DNA of 6,146 nt from Syntrophomonadaceae bacterium (GTDB lineage: Bacteria; Bacillota; Syntrophomonadia; Syntrophomonadales; Syntrophomonadaceae). A model generated the notes under the pieces. The model was not told where the DNA came from, did no database searches, and saw only the letters and a list, made by a program, of their open reading frames with translations. Below, piece after piece: positions 1 through 6,015 of the stretch. Location of the stretch: the NCBI GenBank assembly GCA_012522705.1, contig JAAYJY010000226.1:1-6146 (forward strand), read 5' to 3'. The stretch's first letter is position 1. Each line of letters opens with the position of its first letter. A program made the translations under genes and the position numbers.

Positions 1-16
1 AAAAACAACGCTTTGC

Positions 17-50
17 AGTATGAAAGCGGTATATACATCGGTTTCATGCT
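17..50. repeat. Imperfect palindrome (hairpin or operator candidate)
   Basis: Two 12-base arms, 17-28 and 39-50, are near reverse complements: 10 of 12 positions pair, plus one T-G wobble and one G-G mismatch. The core is ATGAAA against TTTCAT. The 10-base spacer is AT-rich (GTATATACAT). It could be a protein-binding operator or an RNA hairpin at the end of a gene lying left of the window. No T-run follows it, so it is not a classical terminator. Function is unknown. Confidence 0.35.
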
Positions 51-140
51 TAGTCAGGCTGCCTCCCCAATCCCGGCTCGGAAAAAATCCAGCTAACCTG
101 GGGATCGCTGCCCCATAAAAACAATGCTGTCGGAATGTCC

Positions 141-168
141 TTATCCCCGGCCAAATCCGGGCTACAAT
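141..168 (+). promoter_or_regulatory. Candidate sigma-70-type promoter for the HD-domain gene
   Basis: A TACAAT hexamer at 163-168 matches the -10 consensus at five of six positions. TTATCC at 141-146 is a weak -35 match (three of six) with a 16-base spacer. The spacer contains a small inverted repeat (CCCGG...CCGGG) that could bind a regulator or be chance. The site lies about 90 bases before the start codon at 261 and is the best promoter-like match I see in the leader. It is moderate evidence only. Confidence 0.35.
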
Positions 169-260
169 GACATAATTATATGGAGTTGCGCCCAAACTGC
201 TCGTAAGAACACAGGCAGCCAAGCGTAAAACCAGTTAAAAAGTATTTAGGGAGAATATTC

Positions 261-1637
261 ATGACCGATAAATCAGCCCTTAATTACGCGGAACGACACG
301 CCCTCATCCCCCTTGGAGATCTATGCGATCAAAGCGATGGTTCTTCTGATCGATGGCAGGATGGGCAGTTGGCTGCCGGAAAGAAGACTGATGGCGATGT
401 GGCCTCCCTATGTGAAGAGATAAGGACGGCCGGGATGAGACCGGAGCACTTCTATTTTGATCCGGCCAATAGCCAGACACCCTGGTCATATTGGCGCGGC
501 GTGGTCTTGCTGAATTTGCCCAGCCTGGAAGGGAAGGCCGGAGCCATCAAAAAGATTGCCGACCGCTTGGAGGAGGAAATAAACGAGAGCGTGGTCCGGC
601 GCGATTTCGATCGTTTCCTTGATCTGGTCGACCCTCGTCTGGCTCCGGATCTTCTCATGGAGATCTTCAGCAACATCCCCGACCATGACAAGTTCCGGTT
701 GTTTGAAAGGCTGTGGCGATTCAATAAATATGCCCATGATGTTTTCCCGTCCGATTTCGCTCAAAAGGCCTACCAATACCGTAAAGTTACCAGCAGCCGG
801 CCGCCCCTCGACAGTGGCGGCTATGTACGAGTATTTGTCAGCGCGCCGACGGGAGAAGAACCTCATCGGGTGGAAAGCTGGACCACTAATATCAACCGGG
901 CGCTGCGGGCAGCCAGTACAATCCCCGCCGCTCCAGTTTACCAGGGCCGGGTGCGCCCCGGCCACATAGAGTCATTCGATGGTGATCGGCTGGCCGGCAA
1001 GCTGCTGGTAAAACCGGGTACGGTGGAGGATATCGACTCCATGGACCTGATTGACCTGGCTGATTTCGAGGCGGAATTGAACCAAGCCGGCATAATGAAC
1101 CGATATCGGCGCCTGGCCGGGCAGATCGATGCAGGCTGGTTCCACAAACCGGAGGGCATCCATGCTGTCGGCCATACCCGCCGGGTGTTGCTCTTGAGCA
1201 TTTTGCTGGCTTACCTGGAGAAATTCAGCCCATCGGATCAAAACCTGCTGACCCGGGCGGCCATCTGTCATGACATTGGCCGGGAAGACGACGGATATGA
1301 TCCCGGGCATGGCCAAGCCAGCTACGATCGTACTTGCCGGGAATGCCTGGTGCAGTGGACCAATCCGGAGGATAGCGAGATATTCCGCTTCATCGTCGAG
1401 AATCATGATCTGCCCGACAGCAAGGCCTATCAGAGAGTGCAGCGCTACCAACTGGGGGAAATGGACCGCACCCTGCGGCTCTACAACACCTTTAAGGATG
1501 CCGATGGACTGGACCGGGTGCGTTTGGGCGACTTGAACCCTGACTATCTGCGCACCGCTTCCGCCCCGCGTCTGCTGCTGGTGGCCCACCAAATCTATTA
1601 CCAGCCCGACTGGCTGGAGCAATACAGCGATCGGTGA
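261..1637 (+). CDS. HD-domain metal phosphohydrolase with a large N-terminal region of unknown function
   Basis: The product is 458 residues. The C-terminal part (about 300-420) carries an HD-superfamily metal site: HAVGHTRRV with H301/H305, the CHDIG doublet H337-D338, H350, ENHD at H382-D383, and KDADGLDR with D413/D415. HD proteins hydrolyse phosphomonoester or phosphodiester bonds, often of nucleotides; the substrate here cannot be read from sequence. Residues 1-180 are unrecognised, soluble and acidic. Residues 186-255 (YVRVF, then ESWTTN, VYQGRV, KLLVKPGTVEDI) resemble the strand pattern of ADP-ribosyltransferase-like folds, but the glutamate expected just before KLLV is absent. That resemblance is inference. 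No signal peptide or membrane segment is seen, so it is probably cytoplasmic. The ATG start is supported by AGGGAG at 248-253, seven bases upstream. It is probably transcribed alone from its own promoter. Confidence 0.8.
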   Translation: MTDKSALNYAERHALIPLGDLCDQSDGSSDRWQDGQLAAGKKTDGDVASLCEEIRTAGMRPEHFYFDPANSQTPWSYWRGVVLLNLPSLEGKAGAIKKIADRLEEEINESVVRRDFDRFLDLVDPRLAPDLLMEIFSNIPDHDKFRLFERLWRFNKYAHDVFPSDFAQKAYQYRKVTSSRPPLDSGGYVRVFVSAPTGEEPHRVESWTTNINRALRAASTIPAAPVYQGRVRPGHIESFDGDRLAGKLLVKPGTVEDIDSMDLIDLADFEAELNQAGIMNRYRRLAGQIDAGWFHKPEGIHAVGHTRRVLLLSILLAYLEKFSPSDQNLLTRAAICHDIGREDDGYDPGHGQASYDRTCRECLVQWTNPEDSEIFRFIVENHDLPDSKAYQRVQRYQLGEMDRTLRLYNTFKDADGLDRVRLGDLNPDYLRTASAPRLLLVAHQIYYQPDWLEQYSDR

Positions 1638-1824
1638 GATGAGGGAGCCGAACGATCAAAGGGGCGACCGGGAGAACCGTGCGAGACCACTGATAAAGTG
1701 CCTGTTTCTCATCCAGAGAATCCGAAGGCGACGAGGTCCCGTAAAAACACCTGATTATTGGTCTTTAACCAGTTGTAAAATGCTTCGCCAACGTTCAGCA
1801 TGTCATATTTATAAGGGTACATGA
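1638..1824. other. Intergenic gap between the HD gene and the metallopeptidase gene
   Basis: This stretch of 187 bases holds no convincing gene, terminator or strong promoter. An open frame runs from the ATG at 1639 to 1824, but its translation is rich in arginine and low in normal protein character, and it lacks a Shine-Dalgarno site. The last bases include AAGGGT at about 1813-1818, a modest ribosome binding site for the gene starting at 1825. Confidence 0.5.
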
Positions 1825-2532
1825 ATGCGCGTAGATATTGGAGCCAGCATAATCGAATATAAAATCAACTACAGCCGCCGCAAAACCATGTCCATCACCG
1901 TCAAACCAGACGGGACCTTACGAGTGGCAGCCCCAAAGGGCACTACCGCCAAGACGGTGCAGGATTGGGTGGACAGCAAATCAAAATGGATCGCAGCCAA
2001 GCTGGCCGAGCTCGAATTGGCCAACCGCCAAGTGCTGGAGCGCAGTTTCCAAACCGGAGAGGATTTCGCCTATCTGGGCCAGCCCATGAGGCTGGAGTTG
2101 GTCACCGATCCCCAACAGACCAGGACCAGGATAAGGGGCAGGGAAGGCACCATCCAAATTACCGGCCCCGATTGCTCTCCCCCTGCAGTCAGAGCCGCCC
2201 TGGAAACCTGGTACCGGTGGGCGGCGGGCCGCTATATCCGGGCCCGGGTCTTGCACTACCAGACCCAGGTGGGCTGCAAGCCCGGACGCATCGCCATCCG
2301 CGACCAGAAGACCCGCTGGGGCAGCTGCAGCGCCCGGGGCAACCTCAACTTCAACTGGCGGATCATGATGGCTCCGCCGGAAATAATCGATTATCTGGTG
2401 GTGCACGAACTCTGCCACTTGGTCCATCTCAACCATTCCCCGGACTTCTGGGAGCTGGTCGCCTCCATCATGCCTGATTACAAAGCCCACAAGGACTGGT
2501 TGCGCCAAAATGGCTCCAGCCTGAGGGCATGA
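1825..2532 (+). CDS. YgjP/DUF45-family M48-like zinc metallopeptidase domain protein
   Basis: The 235-residue product has the layout of the YgjP-like (DUF45, SprT-like) family. The N-terminal part is strand-rich, with the family-typical SRRKTMSITVKPDG (about 17-30) and AAPKGT (35-40). A linker follows, then the diagnostic TRWGSCSARGNLNFNW block (about 163-178) and the zinc motif HELCH (H194, E195, H198) followed by HLNHSPDFW with H204 as probable third ligand. Length matches the family (about 220-250). Proteins of this fold are usually annotated as metal-dependent hydrolases; E. coli YgjP has been annotated as a UTP pyrophosphatase, so peptidase activity should not be assumed. No signal peptide, so cytoplasmic. 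The ATG at 1825 is preceded by AAGGGT. ATG 1888 would cut off the first conserved strand, so the upstream start is preferred. Confidence 0.88.
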   Translation: MRVDIGASIIEYKINYSRRKTMSITVKPDGTLRVAAPKGTTAKTVQDWVDSKSKWIAAKLAELELANRQVLERSFQTGEDFAYLGQPMRLELVTDPQQTRTRIRGREGTIQITGPDCSPPAVRAALETWYRWAAGRYIRARVLHYQTQVGCKPGRIAIRDQKTRWGSCSARGNLNFNWRIMMAPPEIIDYLVVHELCHLVHLNHSPDFWELVASIMPDYKAHKDWLRQNGSSLRA

Positions 2533-2615
2533 TCCACACCATACAAAAAAACCAAGAAGAGCCATGACGCTGTTCCTCTACCCTTTTTACAGCACTTAAA
2601 AAAGCGCACGGATGG

Positions 2616-2819
2616 TTGTTGTTCGGCCTCTTTTTCGGCCTCGAGGTGCTGACCGCGGTTATTGGCGTTCCTATCACCTTGGTGGAGTCCGTGCAGGCTT
2701 TGGCGGATTCCGAGACGGGTCTGCCGGGAACTATTATTCAAACACTGGTCTTTGTGTGGTTGTTCTTCACATGGGAAAGAAGAAGAGACCAAAAACACAA
2801 TATACCCCCCCGCGCTTAG
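2616..2819 (+). CDS. Possible small two-helix membrane protein, perhaps a frameshifted remnant
   Basis: This is a 67-residue open frame from a TTG at 2616. The first hydrophobic stretch (about 1-24, LLFGLFFGLEVLTAVIGVPI) and a second (about 42-54, IIQTLVFVWLFF) flank a short polar loop. The end is basic and polar (WERRRDQKH), so the C-terminus is probably cytoplasmic. The frame is open back to 2568 without another usual start, and reads ALKKAHGW just upstream, which is protein-like. An ATG at 2564 with AAGAAGAG before it starts MTLFLYPFYST and then meets TAA at 2597. A one-base frame change near the A6 run would join the two into one protein. So this is either an intact gene with a weak TTG start or a broken or mis-sequenced gene. 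A run of seven C at 2805-2811 near the 3' end is also indel-prone. No family recognised. Confidence 0.4.
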   Translation: MLFGLFFGLEVLTAVIGVPITLVESVQALADSETGLPGTIIQTLVFVWLFFTWERRRDQKHNIPPRA

Positions 2820-2834
2820 CGCAAAAAGGTTAAA

Positions 2835-3134
2835 TCACAAGCCGCTCAAGGCTTTATTCAGGGCGATGACTACCATGAGCAGGAAGATCACTACGTAGAC
2901 CAGGGAGTAAATCAGCACCTGGTTATATTTATTGGTGGAATCGACCGTGTAGTGGATGACGAAAAAGGGGATAAAGGCAAAGGCCAGAGCCTGCCCGGCC
3001 AAGCGCGGCAGCCATTCGATCCCCAGGAAGCGCGGAACCATGAATGTCGTTGCCAGGATGATCAGGAGGGCGATGATGGTATCCCCCCGGCCGGTGGTGA
3101 AAAATCGCCTTTGTACATAGATGTTTCTTGCCAC
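2835..3134 (-). CDS. Small three-helix integral membrane protein, unknown function
   Basis: The product is 99 residues. It has a short basic N-terminus (MARNIYVQRRFFTTGRGD) followed by three hydrophobic segments at about 18-34, 45-62 and 72-93. The positive-inside rule suggests a cytoplasmic N-terminus. I see no enzymatic motif and do not recognise the family. The start is a GTG (complement of 3132-3134), supported by a very strong AGGGAGGT (complement of 3142-3149) seven bases upstream; without that the gene would be less convincing. It is transcribed away from the MoxR operon and has its own promoter candidate. Its 3' end faces the small membrane ORF on the other strand with a 15-base gap. 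Confidence 0.75.
   Translation of the reverse strand: MARNIYVQRRFFTTGRGDTIIALLIILATTFMVPRFLGIEWLPRLAGQALAFAFIPFFVIHYTVDSTNKYNQVLIYSLVYVVIFLLMVVIALNKALSGL
2838..2858. terminator. Weak hairpin at the convergent gene ends
   Basis: AAGCC (2839-2843) and GGCTT (2850-2854) can form a five-pair stem with a six-base loop. On the plus strand it is followed by TATT. It lies just past the small membrane ORF and inside the last codons of the minus-strand gene. The stem is short, so its action as a terminator is uncertain. Confidence 0.2.
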
Positions 3135-3141
3135 GGTTGTT

Positions 3142-3149
3142 ACCTCCCT
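3142..3149 (-). promoter_or_regulatory. Ribosome binding site fixing a GTG start
   Basis: On the minus strand this reads AGGGAGGT, nearly a full anti-16S match, seven bases before a GTG codon. It decides the start of the three-helix membrane protein. Confidence 0.8.
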
Positions 3150-3204
3150 ATTTATTCCAAGGTGGCTTCGGCTTCGCTCAGGATGGCGGTAGTCATCACA
3201 TACT

Positions 3205-3234
3205 ATTCTACATTTTTCCCCGCGCCTTTTCCAA
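3205..3234 (-). promoter_or_regulatory. Candidate promoter for the minus-strand membrane protein gene
   Basis: Read on the minus strand, TTGGAA (complement of 3229-3234) and TAGAAT (complement of 3205-3210) form -35 and -10 hexamers with four and five matches to consensus and an 18-base spacer. The -10 lies about 70 bases before the GTG start. It is the best match I found on this strand of the divergent region. Confidence 0.45.
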
Positions 3235-3243
3235 TTGTTCTAC

Positions 3244-3264
3244 TTGCCACTGAAGTAGTGGTAA
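3244..3264. repeat. Inverted repeat overlapping the operon promoter (operator candidate)
   Basis: TTGCCACT (3244-3251) and AGTGGTAA (3257-3264) are reverse complements at seven of eight positions, the exception being a G-T pair, around a five-base centre GAAGT. An alternative overlapping pairing uses CTACTT (3240-3245) and AAGTAG (3253-3258). The repeat covers the -35 and most of the spacer of the plus-strand promoter candidate, the usual place for a repressor operator. The binding protein is unknown. Confidence 0.45.
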
Positions 3265-3272
3265 CTTACATT
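3244..3272 (+). promoter_or_regulatory. Candidate promoter for the MoxR-VWA operon
   Basis: TTGCCA (3244-3249) matches the -35 consensus at five of six positions and TACATT (3267-3272) the -10 at four of six, with an ideal 17-base spacer. Transcription would begin near 3279, about 27 bases before the small ORF and 170 before the MoxR start. Confidence 0.5.
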
Positions 3273-3305
3273 TAAGGTATCAGCATTTATGGGACTCAAG
3301 AAGAG

Positions 3306-3425
3306 ATGGTCCGGAAAAAGGTTGATGAATACCGCATTCGCATTCTTGAATATGGCATCGAAGTGGAAAAAATAAGGTCGGCCTGGCTCCAAGACATGCT
3401 GGCTGAGCTTGGTGAAGGCGAATAA
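3306..3425 (+). CDS. Possible 39-residue small protein at the head of the operon
   Basis: An ATG-initiated frame encodes 39 residues, highly charged and predicted helical (starts MVRKKVDEYRIRILEYG, ends WLQDMLAELGEGE). Its composition looks like real protein, and the end resembles the C-terminal helix of small regulators or coiled-coil proteins. The stop is 22 bases before the MoxR start. The GA-rich bases before it (AAGAAGAG at 3298-3305) touch the ATG, so they are badly placed as a ribosome binding site. The frame stays open upstream to 3276 without a standard start, so it could also be the remnant of a longer gene. It might be a leader peptide, a small subunit or a remnant; I cannot decide. 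Confidence 0.4.
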   Translation: MVRKKVDEYRIRILEYGIEVEKIRSAWLQDMLAELGEGE

Positions 3426-3434
3426 ACGGAAGGC

Positions 3435-3440
3435 GAGGAG
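3435..3440 (+). promoter_or_regulatory. Ribosome binding site fixing the MoxR start
   Basis: GAGGAG lies seven bases before the ATG at 3448. The longer frame starting at the TTG at 3409 has no comparable site and would add a basic tail overlapping the small ORF, so 3448 is the better start. Confidence 0.75.
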
Positions 3441-3447
3441 CGATTAT

Positions 3448-4323
3448 ATGGACAATATGCAGATCATGAAAGGGAAAATGCTGCAGGCCGGGTATATCTG
3501 TGACGACAAGGTCGCCACCGTTCTTTACCTGGCCGGAGCCATGCAAAAACCGATCCTGGTGGAGGGGCCGGCCGGGGTAGGGAAAACCGCCATTGCTCAG
3601 GCTTTTAGCCTGGTGACTGAACTGCCGTTGATCCGTCTCCAGTGTTACGAGGGTTTGGATGAGGCCAAGGCGCTGTATGAATGGAACTACAAGCGTCAAC
3701 TGCTGCATATCCAGGCCGTGTCGAACAAGAACCTGAGCGTACAACAGATCGAAGAGGATATCTTTTTAGATAATTTCCTTCTCACCCGGCCCCTGCTCAA
3801 GAGTATTACCAGTGATTCGCCGACGGTATTGCTGATAGATGAGATAGACAAAGTGGATTTCGAATTCGAAGCCATGCTGCTGGAGCTGCTGTCCGAGTTC
3901 CAGATCACCATCCCCGAGATTGGAACGGTACGAGCCCGGCATCAGCCCTTTGTATTTCTGACTTCCAATGCCACCCGCGAGCTTTCCGAAGCGCTGAAAA
4001 GGCGATGCCTGTATCTCTACCTTGATTTCCCCCCTAAAGAAATGGAGCAGCAGATCCTGATGCTCAAAATACCCAACCTCCCCCCGAGTTTGGCCGAGAA
4101 GGTGGCCCAAGTAGTTCGGCAGCTGCGCCGGCTGGAATTGAAGAAACCACCCAGCATCGCCGAGAGTATTGACTGGGCCGCCGCGTTGCTGTGGCTGGGC
4201 AAAGAAGATCTGGATGTGGAAACCACTCTGCAAACCCTGACCACGGTGGTGAAATACCGCGAGGACCAGGAGAAACTGGAACGGATAATCTACCGCGACC
4301 GCGACCTCAATTTCCGGACCTGA
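3448..4323 (+). CDS. MoxR-family AAA+ ATPase (CoxD-like)
   Basis: The 291-residue product is a single AAA+ module of MoxR type. Walker A is GPAGVGKT (about 40-47), Walker B is VLLIDEID (127-134), sensor 1 lies in LTSN (171-174), and the arginine finger region is EALKRRC (181-187). The C-terminal helical lid (about 215-290) includes PPSIAESIDWAAAL. MoxR ATPases work as ATP-driven chaperones that insert cofactors into, or activate, client enzymes, nearly always with a VWA-domain partner; CoxD of aerobic CO dehydrogenase is the classic case. The next gene, 25 bases on, encodes exactly such a partner. All motifs are intact, so it should be an active cytosolic ATPase. Short form without extra domains. 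The client is not visible in this window. Confidence 0.93.
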   Translation: MDNMQIMKGKMLQAGYICDDKVATVLYLAGAMQKPILVEGPAGVGKTAIAQAFSLVTELPLIRLQCYEGLDEAKALYEWNYKRQLLHIQAVSNKNLSVQQIEEDIFLDNFLLTRPLLKSITSDSPTVLLIDEIDKVDFEFEAMLLELLSEFQITIPEIGTVRARHQPFVFLTSNATRELSEALKRRCLYLYLDFPPKEMEQQILMLKIPNLPPSLAEKVAQVVRQLRRLELKKPPSIAESIDWAAALLWLGKEDLDVETTLQTLTTVVKYREDQEKLERIIYRDRDLNFRT

Positions 4324-4348
4324 ACGCCACGCCGCAAGGAGGGGTAAG

Positions 4349-5449
4349 ATGTCGGTATTGCAATATTTACAGGCCTTTTTTGCTGATCTGCGGGAGCAGG
4401 ACATTCCAGTCACCACCAGCCAGGTAAGGGATTGCTGCCAGGGCCTGCTGCTGATCGATTGGTCCAACCGGGATTACTTCTATTCAACCTTTTTCAGCAC
4501 CCTGGTGAAGGATTACAGCTATCAAAAGGCCTTCGACGAGGTTTTCAACCGCTTTTTTAAAGAATATCTCCGTCCTGAAAACCGGCAACATTTCCGGTTT
4601 GTGCAAGCTAATAAAAACTCTCGTCCCCAGGAAGAGACGGCGGTCAGTGATTACGATATCGGCATGGGCAACCCCATGGGCAAAGGCGGCACCGCCCAGG
4701 CCCCTGGCGGTAAGAAAAATCCCCTGCAACAGGATTTCGGGCGCATCAGCGCTGAGGAACTGGCCGGCATCGAGGCCATGGTACCTCTGCTGGCTCGGCG
4801 CCTGGCGGCCAAGTTTGTCAAGAAAAGAAAGCGCAATGACCAGAACCGCTTGGATTTTCGGCGTACTATCCGCAGCAGCCTGTCCACCGGGGGGATTCCC
4901 CTGAACCTGTTTACGACCCGCAAATACCGAGAGAAACCGGTGATCCTGATCCTTTGCGACGTTTCCGGGTCGGTCATGAACTTCAGCTGTATCGCCCTGG
5001 CCTTGATCGCCTCCCTGGAGAGATTTTTTCAGCATATCGAATCCTATGCATTCATCGACGAAGTGTCGGACATCACCGGACTGCTCCTGTCCGGCAATCC
5101 TTTTAATTTCCGGGCCCATGTACTGCGCAATGCCCAAGTGGTAGGGGTGACCGGATATACCAACTATGGCCACACCCTGGAGGAATTTCACAAGCGTTTC
5201 CGCCACCGCATAAATCGCAAGACCAGCGTGCTGATATTCGGGGATGCCCGCAACAACTGGCAGGAACATGGGAAATGGGCGCTAAAGGACATCAAAAGCC
5301 AGGCCAAAAAGGTATACTGGTTCAATCCGGAACCCATGTCCCGGTGGAATACCGGGGATAGCATCATCAACGACTATGTGCCCTATTGTGACAGGGTTTT
5401 TGCCTGTCCAAACCTGGCGGAGCTGGAAAAATCGCTGGCCAAGATTTAG
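4349..5449 (+). CDS. CoxE-like VWA-domain protein, MoxR partner
   Basis: The product is 366 residues. The N-terminal half (1-90) is helical. A low-complexity Gly/Pro-rich linker follows (about 104-125, GMGNPMGKGGTAQ). Next comes a conserved helical segment with RRTIRSSLSTGGIPLNL (171-187), typical of CoxE-like proteins. The VWA domain (about 196-365) has a complete MIDAS metal site: DVSGSV (D204, S206, S208), a threonine in GYTNYG (T271) and GDARNN (D299). The GDARNN form replaces the common SDG. VWA proteins of this group bind a metal through the MIDAS and link the MoxR ATPase to its client. No signal peptide or membrane helix, so cytosolic. The ATG start has an excellent AAGGAGGGG six bases upstream, indicating efficient translation within the operon. 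Confidence 0.92.
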   Translation: MSVLQYLQAFFADLREQDIPVTTSQVRDCCQGLLLIDWSNRDYFYSTFFSTLVKDYSYQKAFDEVFNRFFKEYLRPENRQHFRFVQANKNSRPQEETAVSDYDIGMGNPMGKGGTAQAPGGKKNPLQQDFGRISAEELAGIEAMVPLLARRLAAKFVKKRKRNDQNRLDFRRTIRSSLSTGGIPLNLFTTRKYREKPVILILCDVSGSVMNFSCIALALIASLERFFQHIESYAFIDEVSDITGLLLSGNPFNFRAHVLRNAQVVGVTGYTNYGHTLEEFHKRFRHRINRKTSVLIFGDARNNWQEHGKWALKDIKSQAKKVYWFNPEPMSRWNTGDSIINDYVPYCDRVFACPNLAELEKSLAKI

Positions 5450-5484
5450 GGGGTAAGGATTAGTTATCAAGGGAGGGATTATAA

Positions 5485-5958
5485 GTGAGCAAATATCATG
5501 GGGATCGCCTGCCGCCGGTGCTGTATGAGTTCTTTGCCGCCGATACCATGGTGGGGGTGGTATCGACCGTCGATGAAGACGGTTTTCCCCGCGGGGCGCC
5601 CATGTCCCAGTTCTATGCGCCCGGGGATCGGGTGATGTTGATGGCCGCCCAGAACAAATCGGCTACTTATGCAAATGTGGTTCGTTCCGGGAGGATCGCG
5701 CTGACCTTTATGGGCGCCAATAATCTGGTTTTCACCATACAGGGGACAGCCCGGGTGTTTAAGGAATCGATGCAATCCAATCCCCACCTTGGCATCCTAG
5801 TGGTGGCTATACAAGAGGTCAACAGCAACGAAGCCTGTGACGTGGTGGTAACGGGGGGCATCAGCACCCAGTTTGTCAGCGAGCGCTGGCAGCAATTGCT
5901 GGAAACCTGGCTGGCCGAACTGCGCAGTTATACCCTGGACGATGTTATGGCGTTGTGA
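5485..5958 (+). CDS. Pyridoxamine 5'-phosphate oxidase-like split-barrel flavin-binding protein
   Basis: The 157-residue product fits the PNPOx-like/FMN-binding split-barrel family. The first strands read VGVVSTVDEDGFPRGAPMSQFY (about 23-44), a typical VATvdedGrPr-type opening. Strand MLMAAQNKSATYANV (51-65) and IALTFMG...FTIQGTARVF (71-92) complete the barrel, followed by a helical tail (131-157). These small dimers bind FMN, sometimes F420 or heme, and many have unknown substrates; sequence alone does not settle which. The GTG start is supported by GGGAGGG at 5471-5477. It follows the VWA gene by 35 bases on the same strand and is most likely co-transcribed, so a redox role tied to the MoxR-VWA client is possible but unproven. 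Confidence 0.82.
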   Translation: MSKYHGDRLPPVLYEFFAADTMVGVVSTVDEDGFPRGAPMSQFYAPGDRVMLMAAQNKSATYANVVRSGRIALTFMGANNLVFTIQGTARVFKESMQSNPHLGILVVAIQEVNSNEACDVVVTGGISTQFVSERWQQLLETWLAELRSYTLDDVMAL

Positions 5959-5992
5959 GCCCTGATCGAAAAGAAGATTGCTGGTGAGGCAA

Positions 5993-6013
5993 AAGGACCG
6001 TCCCCCGGGCCTT
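5993..6013. terminator. Hairpin between convergent genes, probable bidirectional terminator
   Basis: Arms AAGGACCG (5993-6000) and CGGGCCTT (6006-6013) pair at seven of eight positions around the loop TCCCC. On the minus strand the stem ends in TTTT, and on the plus strand ATTTA follows. It sits between the stop of the flavin gene (5958) and the stop of the convergent transpeptidase gene (6016), where a shared terminator is expected. The T-tracts are short. Confidence 0.5.
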
Positions 6014-6015
6014 AT

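Noticed and set aside
99..115. TGGGG/CCCCA hairpin as a terminator
   Set aside because: The stem is five pairs with a seven-base loop and no T-run follows on either strand at the right distance.
1639..1824. Plus-strand 61-codon frame directly after the HD gene
   Set aside because: There is no Shine-Dalgarno site, the composition is arginine-rich and unlike neighbouring proteins, and there is no recognisable motif. Its end at 1824 next to the next start appears coincidental.
1981..2565. Minus-strand open frame opposite the metallopeptidase gene
   Set aside because: The opposite strand carries the conserved HELCH and WGSCS motifs. This frame is Gly/Ala/Pro-rich, as expected of a shadow.
2597..2604. 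dnaX-like A AAA AAG slippery heptamer for programmed frameshifting
   Set aside because: The heptamer is not in the required phase for the 2564 frame, a TAA at 2597 precedes it, and the shift needed is +1, not -1.
2812..2822. Perfect 11-base palindrome GCGCTTAGCGC as a terminator
   Set aside because: The stem would leave almost no loop and there is no following T-run in either direction. It also overlaps the stop codon of the small ORF.
3409..3447. TTG start giving a longer MoxR protein
   Set aside because: GAGGAG is ideally placed for the ATG at 3448, and the extension overlaps the small upstream ORF with a non-conserved-looking basic tail.
4484..5269. Long minus-strand open frame opposite the VWA gene
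   Set aside because: It is antisense to a gene with clear motifs and intact MIDAS residues, and its translation shows no domain. It is a shadow frame.
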